In this document: one piece after another, positions 43,078 to 50,634 of the stretch
Position numbering within the stretch: position 1 is the stretch's first letter
Layout of the letters: each line of letters opens with the position of its first letter
Source of the DNA: Nocardioides sp. QY071
Lineage (GTDB): Bacteria; Actinomycetota; Actinomycetes; Propionibacteriales; Nocardioidaceae
NCBI RefSeq assembly: GCF_029961765.1
Contig: NZ_CP124681.1
Span: 2,232,001 to 2,296,000 of the forward strand
Length of the DNA: 64,000 nt
Direction of reading: 5' to 3'
The notes under the pieces: generated by a model
Told to the model about the DNA's origin: nothing
The model's database searches: none
Seen by the model: only the letters and a program-made list of their open reading frames with translations
Translations under genes and position numbers: made by a program

Positions 43078-44762
43078 TGAGCCACCCGCACCCCGAGCTT
43101 TCCGCGCCGCCGAAGCTCCCCAAGGGCGGCCTGCGGGTCATCCCGCTGGGCGGCCTCGGCGAGGTCGGGCGCAACATGACCGTCTTCGAGTACGACGGCC
43201 GGCTGCTCATCGTCGACTGCGGCGTGCTCTTCCCCGACGACCACCACCCGGGCGTCGACCTGATCCTCCCCGACTTCGCGGCGATCCGGGACCGGCTCGA
43301 CAAGGTCGAGGCGCTCGTGCTCACCCACGGGCACGAGGACCACATCGGCGCGACGCCGTACCTCCTGCGCGAGCGACAGGACATCCCGCTCGTCGGCTCC
43401 CAGCTGACCCTCGCACTGGTCAACTCCAAGCTGCGCGAGCACCGGCTGCGCCAGACGCCGTTCCACACGGTCAAGGAGGGCGACCGGATCTCGTTCGGTC
43501 CCTTCGACCTGGAGTTCGTCGCGGTCAACCACTCCATCCCCGACGCGCTCGCGGTCGCGATCCGCACCGGTGCGGGCATGGTGCTCCACACCGGCGACTT
43601 CAAGATGGACCAGCTGCCGCTCGACGGCCGGATCACCGACCTGCGGGCGTTCGCGCGGCTGGGGGAGGAGGGCGTCGACCTCTTCCTCACCGACTCCACC
43701 AACGCCGACGTCCCCGGCTTCACCACCGCCGAGCGCAAGATCACCCCGGTGCTCGAGCAGGCCTTCGCCGAGTCGAAGCAACGGATCATCGTCGCGTGCT
43801 TCGCCTCCCACGTGCACCGCGTCCAGCAGGTCCTCGACGCCGCGGTGAAGTACGACCGCAAGGTCGCCTACGTCGGCCGCTCGATGGTCCGCAACATGGC
43901 GATCGCCCGCGACCTCGGCTACCTCCACGTCCCCCCGGGCGTCATGGTCGAGGCCAAGGAGCTCGCCGACCTCGCCCCCGAGCGCCAGGTCCTCATCTCC
44001 ACCGGCTCCCAGGGCGAGCCGCTCAGCGCCCTGGCCCGGATCGCGCAGCGCAGCCACAACTTCGTGCACCTCGAGGAGGGCGACACCGTCGTGCTCGCCT
44101 CCAGCCTGATCCCCGGCAACGAGAACGCCGTCTACCGGGTGATCAACGGCCTGTCCCGCCTCGGCGCCAACGTCGTCCACAAGGGCAACGCCCTCGTCCA
44201 CGTCAGCGGCCACGCCAGCGCCGGCGAGCTTCTCTACTGCTACAACATCGTCAAGCCCAAGAACGTGCTGCCCGTCCACGGCGAGGTCCGGCACATGCTC
44301 GCCAACGGCGACCTCGCCAAGGCCACCGGCGTCGAGAACGTCGTGTACGCCGAGGACGGCGTCGTGGTCGACCTCGTCGACGGCGTGGCCTCGGTGGTCG
44401 GCAAGGTCGAGTGCGGCTACGTGTTCGTCGACGGCCAGTCGGTCGGCGACGTGACCGAGTCCGAGCTCAAGGACCGCCGGATCCTCGGCGAGGAGGGCTT
44501 CATCTCGGTCATCGTGGTCGTCGACTCCGTTGCCGGAAAGGTCTCCGCCGGCCCCGAGATCCACGCCCGCGGCCACGCCTGGGCCGACTCCGACTTCGAG
44601 TCGATCAAGCAGCCGATCATCGATGCCGTCAACCGCTCGCTCAGCGAGGGCAGCACCGACACCTACCAGCTGCAGCAGACCGTGCGCCGCACCATCGGCC
44701 GCTGGGTGAGCAACACCCACAAGCGACGCCCGATGATCATCCCGGTGGTCGTGGAGGCCTAG
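43077..44762 (+). CDS. rnj: Ribonuclease J
   Basis: A 561-residue metallo-beta-lactamase/beta-CASP ribonuclease that matures and degrades RNA. The zinc motif LVLTHGHEDHIGATPYLL and the upstream PLGGLGEVGRNMTVFEYDG are clear; beta-CASP segments include ACFASHVHRVQQVLDAA, STGSQGEPLSALARIA and VHVSGHASAGEL. The C-terminal domain (about 450-561) is complete, ending VVVEA, so the insertion sequence 28 bp downstream did not damage the coding region. It may have affected the transcript end. Confidence 0.95.
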   Translation: MSHPHPELSAPPKLPKGGLRVIPLGGLGEVGRNMTVFEYDGRLLIVDCGVLFPDDHHPGVDLILPDFAAIRDRLDKVEALVLTHGHEDHIGATPYLLRERQDIPLVGSQLTLALVNSKLREHRLRQTPFHTVKEGDRISFGPFDLEFVAVNHSIPDALAVAIRTGAGMVLHTGDFKMDQLPLDGRITDLRAFARLGEEGVDLFLTDSTNADVPGFTTAERKITPVLEQAFAESKQRIIVACFASHVHRVQQVLDAAVKYDRKVAYVGRSMVRNMAIARDLGYLHVPPGVMVEAKELADLAPERQVLISTGSQGEPLSALARIAQRSHNFVHLEEGDTVVLASSLIPGNENAVYRVINGLSRLGANVVHKGNALVHVSGHASAGELLYCYNIVKPKNVLPVHGEVRHMLANGDLAKATGVENVVYAEDGVVVDLVDGVASVVGKVECGYVFVDGQSVGDVTESELKDRRILGEEGFISVIVVVDSVAGKVSAGPEIHARGHAWADSDFESIKQPIIDAVNRSLSEGSTDTYQLQQTVRRTIGRWVSNTHKRRPMIIPVVVEA

Positions 44763-44782
44763 GTCGGGCTGCATGAATCCCC

Positions 44783-44790
44783 GGTCGACC
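44783..44790. repeat. Target-site duplication, left copy (GGTCGACC)
   Basis: The 8 bp GGTCGACC directly precede the left end of the insertion sequence and recur unchanged at 46221-46228 after the right end. An 8-bp duplication is usual for ISL3 elements. It lies at the centre of a hairpin whose arms are now split: GAATCCCC at 44775-44782 and GGGGATTC at 46229-46236. Confidence 0.85.
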
Positions 44791-46220
44791 GGCTCTCCTG
44801 ACTCATGTGTGGGTGGTGCGGCCGGGGAGTTGTGGGCGGTGTGTGCCTAGGCTGAGCATCGCGAGCGCGATGAGTGGTCGGGGCGTGTGGAACCCGAACG
44901 CGATGCGGGTCAGGAGTCGGATCTTGGTGTTCACCGACTCGACCAGAGCGTTGGTCAGACGGTGAGTGAGAGTCGCTTCGACGCGGGCAGCAATGGCTTC
45001 GATCCGTGTGGCGAGGTGGGCGAACTCCTCGATCCCGCTGGCGCGTGCCCAGGCCAGCCACTCTCGGAAGGCGTCGATGGCGTCGGGGCCGTGCATGCGG
45101 AACAGGGCGCGTAGGCCCTCCTTGAGCCGGTAGGCCTCCCACAGTCGGGGGTGGGTGGCCGCGATCCAGGCCAGCCGTTGCTGTTGGCGGTCGGTGAGGT
45201 CCTCTGGGTTTCTCCACAGGGCGTAGCGGGCCTCACGCAGCTGGCGGGCCGCGCCGGTGGAGTCGCGGCGCTGTCGGCCCTGTTCGCGACCGTTCTTGCG
45301 GGTCGCGCCGGCGGCGCGGGCTTCGCGCCACGCGGCGGCACGAACGGTGCCCAGGGCGTCGTTGGCCCATTTCACGACATGGAACGGGTCGGCACACTGC
45401 ACGGCTTGGGGGCAGCGTTCGGTGACGACCTCGCCGATCCACGAGGCCGAGTCGGCCGAGACATGAGTGATCTGGACGCTGCGTTCGGGACCGAGGTCGT
45501 CGAAGAAGCGGCGCAGCGTGGCACGGTCACGGCCGGGTTCGGCCCACACCAGGTGTCCGGTGTCGTGGTCGACGACGACGGTCAGATAGAGCTGTCCGCG
45601 GCGGTAGGAGACCTCGTCGATCCCGATCCGCCGCAACCCATCGAGCCGGGCGCCTGTCGGCCCGCCGGTGGTGGTGTCGATCTGTTGCCAAACTCGGTCC
45701 AGGATCGATCCCACGCTGCGCCACGCGATGCGCATCAGTTCGCTGACCGCGGACTTCGAGGTCCGCACCGCCAGCCACGCTGCCTGGGCGTCGAAGGTGT
45801 GGGTGTGTCCCGCGCCATGGACCGCCCAGGGCACATGAGCCACATTCACGCCGTGCTCGCGGCACTGGACCCGGGGTGCGTCAGCTTCTAGGAAGGTCAT
45901 CGTGGCGCCGTGGTCCAGGGTGCGCCAGCGGCGTCGTCCTGCCCCGGCGTCGTAGCCGGGGCAGGGCCGCCGACAGTGGCCACATCGGCCGCGTTGGCGG
46001 GCCATCGGCCGTACGTCGATGACCAGCACGCCACCGTCAAGGCGAGCGTTCTCGATCGCGGTGTGTTCCAGCCCCAACAGGCCACGGAATAGGCTGACGA
46101 GTGCCACGCCGTTCTCCTGACGCTCCGGTTTCGTTTCTCGACAACTCGAAACCTAGACAGGGAGCGGCGTGTGCTCGTTCAGGCCACGCAGCAACCACCC
46201 ACGGATACGTCAGGAGAGCC
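44791..46220 (-). mobile_element. ISL3-family insertion sequence, complete (1430 bp)
   Basis: The ends are imperfect inverted repeats beginning GGCTCTCCTGAC (left, 44791) and, on the other strand, GGCTCTCCTGAC (right end at 46220), continuing as NNATNNGTGGGTGGT; about 22 of the first 27 positions match. A single transposase gene fills the interior. The 8-bp duplications GGTCGACC on both sides and the intact transposase frame suggest a fairly recent insertion. The terminal GGCTCT is typical of ISL3 ends. Confidence 0.9.
44803..46107 (-). CDS. ISL3 family transposase
   Basis: A 434-residue transposase. The N-terminus holds a zinc-finger-like cluster (CGHCRRPCPGYDAG), followed by an HTH region (AVRTSKSAVSELMRIAWRSV). 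The DDE-type catalytic core has IGIDEVSYRRGQLYLTVVVD (first Asp), VSADSASWIGEVV with ADPFHVVKW (second Asp region) and, near the C-terminus, ALVESVNTKIRLLTRIAFGF (Glu). The frame is uninterrupted. It starts 113 bp inside the right end of the element, reading leftward. Confidence 0.95.
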   Translation of the reverse strand: MALVSLFRGLLGLEHTAIENARLDGGVLVIDVRPMARQRGRCGHCRRPCPGYDAGAGRRRWRTLDHGATMTFLEADAPRVQCREHGVNVAHVPWAVHGAGHTHTFDAQAAWLAVRTSKSAVSELMRIAWRSVGSILDRVWQQIDTTTGGPTGARLDGLRRIGIDEVSYRRGQLYLTVVVDHDTGHLVWAEPGRDRATLRRFFDDLGPERSVQITHVSADSASWIGEVVTERCPQAVQCADPFHVVKWANDALGTVRAAAWREARAAGATRKNGREQGRQRRDSTGAARQLREARYALWRNPEDLTDRQQQRLAWIAATHPRLWEAYRLKEGLRALFRMHGPDAIDAFREWLAWARASGIEEFAHLATRIEAIAARVEATLTHRLTNALVESVNTKIRLLTRIAFGFHTPRPLIALAMLSLGTHRPQLPGRTTHT

Positions 46221-46228
46221 GGTCGACC
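46221..46228. repeat. Target-site duplication, right copy (GGTCGACC)
   Basis: Second copy of the 8-bp duplication that flanks the ISL3 element. Removing the element and one copy restores GAATCCCC-GGTCGACC-GGGGATTC, a perfect 24-bp palindrome. Confidence 0.85.
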
Positions 46229-46247
46229 GGGGATTCCAGCACTTGAT

Positions 46248-46305
46248 GGGGGTTGCAACCCCCGACAGGTGCATGAATCCCCGGCTGGCCGGGGATTCAT
46301 GCACC
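46248..46305 (-). terminator. Two strong palindromes after the M4 protease gene
   Basis: GGGGGTTGCAACCCCC (46248-46263) is a perfect 16-bp palindrome. A second hairpin has an 18-bp perfect stem (46268-46285 paired with 46288-46305) and only 2 nt between the arms; its arm includes TGCATGAATCCCCGG. The stem starts 13 bp after the protease stop (46319), fitting a terminator for that gene. The same TGCATGAATCCCCGG stretch occurs at 44770-44784, at the split hairpin beside the insertion sequence. Confidence 0.65.
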
Positions 46306-46318
46306 CTGTGGGTGACCG

Positions 46319-49300
46319 CTACTGCTTGCCCTTCAGCTTGATCGTCACCTTCGCGCTGAACGCGGCGATCTTCGCGTCACCGGGGTAGCTCACGCTCGCC
46401 TTGACCTTGCGCTTGCCCTGCCTCCACAGCTTCCTGAGCTGCTTCTTGGCCTTGATCTTCAGTACGCCGTCGACCACGGTCCCGGTGTACGTCTTGCCCT
46501 TGATCGTGACCGTCACCGGACCGGCCAGCGCGACGCCGCCGGCGGTGGCGATCTTGATCTTCACGATGCCGTTCTTGGCGCTCGCCTTCGGCGAGACGGT
46601 CGCGGTGCCCGCGGCCGGCGGGGTGCCGGCGGTGCAGACACTCATCTCGACGTTGTCGACGAACCAGCCGTTGTTGCCGTTGCAGCCGTCCATGCCGAAG
46701 TCGAACCGGACCTTCACCTTGTCGCCGGCCTTGGCCACCTTGGACAGGTCGATGGCCGAGGTGCCCCAGGCGCCGGTCGGCTGGCCGCCGTCGGCACCGG
46801 TGAACGCAGGCTCGCCGGCCATCGGGTTGGTGTTGCCGCCCTCCTCGGTCTCCAGGTGTCCGCCCGGAGCGTTGAGCAGCCAGGCGTCGTCCGGGACAAG
46901 GGCGTAGGCGCCGCCGTTGACCGACACCTTCACGTTGCCACCGTCGAACTCGACCTCGGAGGCCATGTAGTGGTCGAACGAGAAGCGGGGCAGCGTGCCG
47001 CTCGGCACGGTCAGCTCCTTGGTGGCCATGCTGACCCGCGACGAGTAGTCGTCGGCGTCACCCTGGCAGCTGCCGAAGTTGCCGTCGTCGCCCTTGTCGT
47101 CGAAGTAGAGCACGGTGCCGCCACCCTTGTGCTGCGTGCCGCCCTCGGTGACGATCGGCAGGTCGGTCGTCAGCTTCGTCGGGAAGTGCGCGTTCGGTGC
47201 GTCGACCGACTCCTCCCAGCCGGCCGGGAGGCCGGACTCGAAGCCCTCGGACCACAAGACGTCGGTCTTCGTCCCAGCGCCACAGCTCACACTTCCGGTC
47301 TTGAACATCGGCTGGAAGTTGCACTGGACGGGCTCGACCCGGAGCTGGGTCGCCTGGGCGACGGCCGCCACTGCTGCGCAGTTGGCCGCGGTGATGGGCG
47401 CCATGTCCGCCGGAGCCACGGCCGCGCCGCCGGTCGGGCTGGTGCCCACCGCGAGCTTGTTCAGTCCGCCGATGCCGCGCAGGTCGGCGCAGGACTGCTC
47501 GAGTCCGTCAGCCAGCTCCGCGAAACCGGAGGTCGAGGTGAGGTACTCGTTCTGCGTGCGCCAGAAGATCTGCGCGGCCTTGTCCAGGCCGATCCCCTCG
47601 ACGGTCACGCCGTTGTAGGTGCCACCGTCGACGAGCAGCGCGTAGGTGTGGTTGACCACGCCCGAGTTGCTGTGGACGCCGCCGTTGTCGTCGGTGGAGC
47701 AGGAGTACTCCTCGTCCGACACCTTGCCCGGGTCGCCGTAGCAGGTCGGGTTCCACATGTCGCGGATCGCGCCGCCGAAGGCCGGGTCGTCCTCGCCCGA
47801 GAGCCAGCGCGCGCTCTCGTCACGGTTGGCGAGACTCTCCTTGATCGTGATGTTGGCGGTGCCCACCGACTTGATCCTGTCTCCGTCCGCCTTCGACACC
47901 GACGCGCCGTAGAAGCCGGCCGGAGCGGTCCCCGGCGGGCTGATCATGCCGTCCACGTTGTTGGCGATGACCAGGCCGGTGGCGCCGTTGGCGACCGCGT
48001 GGTCGATCTTCTCCTGGAAGGTGCACGAGCCCCGGTCGACGTACGCGAGCTTGTCCTGGACCGCTGCCGCGTTGGCCCATACGGCGTCGCAGCCGTCGGT
48101 GGTGCTGCCGACCGCCGGGTCGGGGTTCGGGTCCGTGTCGGTCGCGACCACGAGGTCGGAGGTGACGCCCGTGTTGGCCGGGTCGAACTTGTCGCCGAAC
48201 TCGGCCGACCAGGTCGGCTTCACGACCGCGCAGGGACCGGCGACCGAGGCGGGCGTGTTGATGGTGAAGGTGAGATCGCCTGGGGTCGCCAGGGAGCAGC
48301 GGCCGTCGTCGTTGCGGTGGGTCGTCTCGTCGAGAACAACATCGCCGTCCGGTCCCTCGACGGTGACGTCGTTGTACCGGTCGTTGAGCATGTCGACGGT
48401 CTCGCCCCAGATGTCGGAGTAGGCCTCGTTCATCGCTCCCGGCTGCCACTGGTAGAGCAGGCCGGAGGTGTACTCGGTGTAGGCGTGGCCCCACTCGTGC
48501 GCCACCGTGTCGTCGGAGGACACCCCGGAGCAGTAGTTGGTCGACACGCCGTTCCAGTTGGCGTTCGGGCAGTTGATGGCCGGGTCGTTGTTGACCGTGA
48601 CCATCTTCGCGCCCTCGCCGTCGTAGGAGTCGCGGCCGAAGGAGTTCTTGAAGAACCAGTAGGCCTCACCGGTGCCCTGGACCTCGTTCTGCTGGTCCTC
48701 GTCGAGTGCGCCGGGGAAGGGCTGGCCCTCCACCCAGACGGTCTCGCGCGGTGCGTCGCCGTCGTGGGCCTCGATGAGCTCGCGGTCGAGCGCGTGCGCG
48801 ATCATCGTGTAGCGGTTGACCGGCTTGCCGGTCTCCGCGTCGAGGACCGACGTCTCGCGGACCTGCTTCCCGTCGGTCACCTCGACCACCCACGCCAGCA
48901 GGTTGCGTCCCTCGACGCCCTGGATCGCGCCCATCCGGTAGACCACCAGGTCCGCCTTGGTCGCGCTCAGGTCGCTCGCCTTCGGCTTCGCGGTCGCGGC
49001 CTCACCCCGGCCTGCCGGGGCCTCGGCGGCGAGCTTGATCGCCTTGGCGGCCGCGGCGTCCTTGTCGAGGCGCGGCGTGACGTTCACGTCGATCTTCGGT
49101 ACGACGTACCCGGTCACCGAGGTCAGGTCGCCCTGGGCGTCGACGTGGGCGCGCAGCTTCGCGCCGAACACGGGCACGCCCTGGTAGGACTGTGCGAAGT
49201 CGACCGTGTAGCCGGCAGGCGTCTGGGTCGTGGTCGTCTGCTTCATCTGGGCGGAGGTCGCACCGAACGCGCGGGCGTACTTGTCGACGTACCCGCTGGC

Positions 49301-49561
49301 CTTGGCCTGGGCGCCGTTGAGCGTCTTGCCCGACTGCTCGGAGGGGTAGAGGTCCTCGGTCGCGCTGATGAAGCTGACCTTGTCGGTGGCCGGTGAGGTC
49401 GTCACCGCGACGTTTCCGCTGGCCTCGCCGCGCATCTGCTGCACGACGGAGGGATCCTTCGGTGCCGCCACCGTCGCCGTCGACGGGATGACCACGAGGG
49501 CCGCCCCGACGAGAGAGAGTCCGACGCCCTTCCTCAGGGCGTCAGGAAGGTTGAGTCTCAC
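46319..49561 (-). CDS. Secreted M4 (thermolysin-like) metalloprotease with PA and Ig-like domains
   Basis: A 1080-residue secreted protease. Signal peptide at residues 1-33 (GVGLSLVGAALVVIPSTATV); FTP/PepSY-type propeptide about 40-260 (FAQSYQGVPVFGAKLRAHVD). The M4 catalytic domain has HEWGH (about 355-359) with TEYTSG, the third zinc ligand in NEAYSDIWGE, and the C-terminal half HSNSGVVNHTYALLVDGG. A PA domain (FQEKIDHAVANGATGLVIAN) is inserted between the two halves of the catalytic domain, at about 430-570. The C-terminus holds a jelly-roll-like domain (WFVDNVEMSVC region) and a basic Ig-like repeat (TVTIKGKTYTGTVV). The protein likely degrades extracellular protein. Single gene, with terminator hairpins downstream. 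Confidence 0.93.
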   Translation of the reverse strand: MRLNLPDALRKGVGLSLVGAALVVIPSTATVAAPKDPSVVQQMRGEASGNVAVTTSPATDKVSFISATEDLYPSEQSGKTLNGAQAKASGYVDKYARAFGATSAQMKQTTTTQTPAGYTVDFAQSYQGVPVFGAKLRAHVDAQGDLTSVTGYVVPKIDVNVTPRLDKDAAAAKAIKLAAEAPAGRGEAATAKPKASDLSATKADLVVYRMGAIQGVEGRNLLAWVVEVTDGKQVRETSVLDAETGKPVNRYTMIAHALDRELIEAHDGDAPRETVWVEGQPFPGALDEDQQNEVQGTGEAYWFFKNSFGRDSYDGEGAKMVTVNNDPAINCPNANWNGVSTNYCSGVSSDDTVAHEWGHAYTEYTSGLLYQWQPGAMNEAYSDIWGETVDMLNDRYNDVTVEGPDGDVVLDETTHRNDDGRCSLATPGDLTFTINTPASVAGPCAVVKPTWSAEFGDKFDPANTGVTSDLVVATDTDPNPDPAVGSTTDGCDAVWANAAAVQDKLAYVDRGSCTFQEKIDHAVANGATGLVIANNVDGMISPPGTAPAGFYGASVSKADGDRIKSVGTANITIKESLANRDESARWLSGEDDPAFGGAIRDMWNPTCYGDPGKVSDEEYSCSTDDNGGVHSNSGVVNHTYALLVDGGTYNGVTVEGIGLDKAAQIFWRTQNEYLTSTSGFAELADGLEQSCADLRGIGGLNKLAVGTSPTGGAAVAPADMAPITAANCAAVAAVAQATQLRVEPVQCNFQPMFKTGSVSCGAGTKTDVLWSEGFESGLPAGWEESVDAPNAHFPTKLTTDLPIVTEGGTQHKGGGTVLYFDDKGDDGNFGSCQGDADDYSSRVSMATKELTVPSGTLPRFSFDHYMASEVEFDGGNVKVSVNGGAYALVPDDAWLLNAPGGHLETEEGGNTNPMAGEPAFTGADGGQPTGAWGTSAIDLSKVAKAGDKVKVRFDFGMDGCNGNNGWFVDNVEMSVCTAGTPPAAGTATVSPKASAKNGIVKIKIATAGGVALAGPVTVTIKGKTYTGTVVDGVLKIKAKKQLRKLWRQGKRKVKASVSYPGDAKIAAFSAKVTIKLKGKQ

Positions 49562-49684
49562 GAAATGTTCTCCTCGAGATAGAACGTGCCCTCGGCAGGT
49601 CTAGGGGTACCGGCTCCCGCGCACGTTCTCGGCACCTTAGGGGCAGGAATGCGGGCGGTCCAGAGGTTCGGAGCAAACTCTGCG

Positions 49685-50110
49685 TCAGGCGGGCCGCTGG
49701 GCCGCAGGAACTTCGGGACCGGCCTCGCTCCCGAGCGAATGCATGATCGGGCAGGGCTCGTCGGGATCCGTGCACTGAAGGGCGAGAAGGCCGGCCAGGG
49801 CACCGCGGAGCTGGACCAGGTCGGCGATCCGGGCGTCGATCTCGGCGAGCTTGTCCCGCCCGCGAGCGGCGACCTCGCCCGCCACGACCACCCGGGTCCC
49901 CGACAGCGCGGTCAGCTCGCCGAGCTCGGCGAGAGTGAACCCGAGCTGCTGTCCGCGGCGCAGGTAGCGCACCCGGACCACGTCCGACTCGTCGAAGTCG
50001 CGGTAGCCGCTCGTGGTCCGGGGCGGCTCCGGCAGCACGCCCCGGCGCTCGTAGAACCGCAGGGTCGAGACCTTCACCCCGGCCCGCTCGGCCAGCTCGG
50101 CGATGTTCAC
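49685..50110 (-). CDS. MerR-family transcriptional regulator
   Basis: A 141-residue MerR protein: HTH IAELAERAGVKVSTLRFYER (residues 3-22) and the wing RRGVLPEPPRTTSGYRDF, then a coiled-coil dimer helix. The C-terminal loop LQCTDPDEPCPIMHSLG carries two cysteines and a histidine, as in metal- or thiol-sensing MerR members. GTG 50110 overlaps the stop of the upstream membrane protein gene (GTGA), so the two are cotranscribed. Effector unknown. Confidence 0.88.
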   Translation of the reverse strand: MNIAELAERAGVKVSTLRFYERRGVLPEPPRTTSGYRDFDESDVVRVRYLRRGQQLGFTLAELGELTALSGTRVVVAGEVAARGRDKLAEIDARIADLVQLRGALAGLLALQCTDPDEPCPIMHSLGSEAGPEVPAAQRPA

Positions 50111-50535
50111 GCCGCGAGGGTACGACGACCGCTCGCCAACGCGACGGCGCCGCCCTGGACCACGGCCCAGGTGAGCTCGGGGACCAGGAACGCGAGGACG
50201 ACCGGGCTCGCGCCGCTGCCGAGGGCGCTGAGCATGGCGGTCGAGAACAGCACCCGTGCGACGGTGTCGGCCGCGCCGAAGGCGAGCGTGGGACGCCAGA
50301 TCCGGACGACGGACCACACCACGACCAGGCTGCCGGTCAGGTTGGCGAACAGGACGGTGAAGGTCGCGTCGGCGTCGGGCACGGCTCCGGTGAGGCCGAA
50401 GGCCCGGTGCAGGCTGTCGAGCAGCGCGAAGGTGCCGGCCACGGTCCACGGCAGGGCGAAGCCGGCGCTGGCGATGAGGTCGTAGACGGCGGAGGCGCGC
50501 ACGACGCGACGGGCTGATTGAGGAGTGATCTTCAT
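50107..50535 (-). CDS. Small four-helix membrane protein
   Basis: A 142-residue membrane protein with about four hydrophobic helices: VYDLIASAGFALPWTVAGTF, TVLFANLTGSLVVVWSVVRI, VARVLFSTAMLSALG and VVLAFLVPELTWAVVQGGAV. No family is recognised with certainty; similar small proteins are often found beside MerR or TetR regulators. It leads the MerR gene and is probably under its control (inference). Confidence 0.72.
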   Translation of the reverse strand: MKITPQSARRVVRASAVYDLIASAGFALPWTVAGTFALLDSLHRAFGLTGAVPDADATFTVLFANLTGSLVVVWSVVRIWRPTLAFGAADTVARVLFSTAMLSALGSGASPVVLAFLVPELTWAVVQGGAVALASGRRTLAA

Positions 50536-50634
50536 GGACGTGACGATCGACCCTGCACCATGGTGCAGAGTCAAGCGAGACACACCCCTCTGTGGTCCCT
50601 GTGACTGGTGGGACGATCGCCTAGGTTTGGTGTC

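Noticed and set aside
44775..44801. 27-bp perfect inverted repeat taken as the insertion-sequence end
   Set aside because: The outer 16 bp are explained by the palindromic target and its 8-bp duplication; the element itself begins at GGCTCT (44791).
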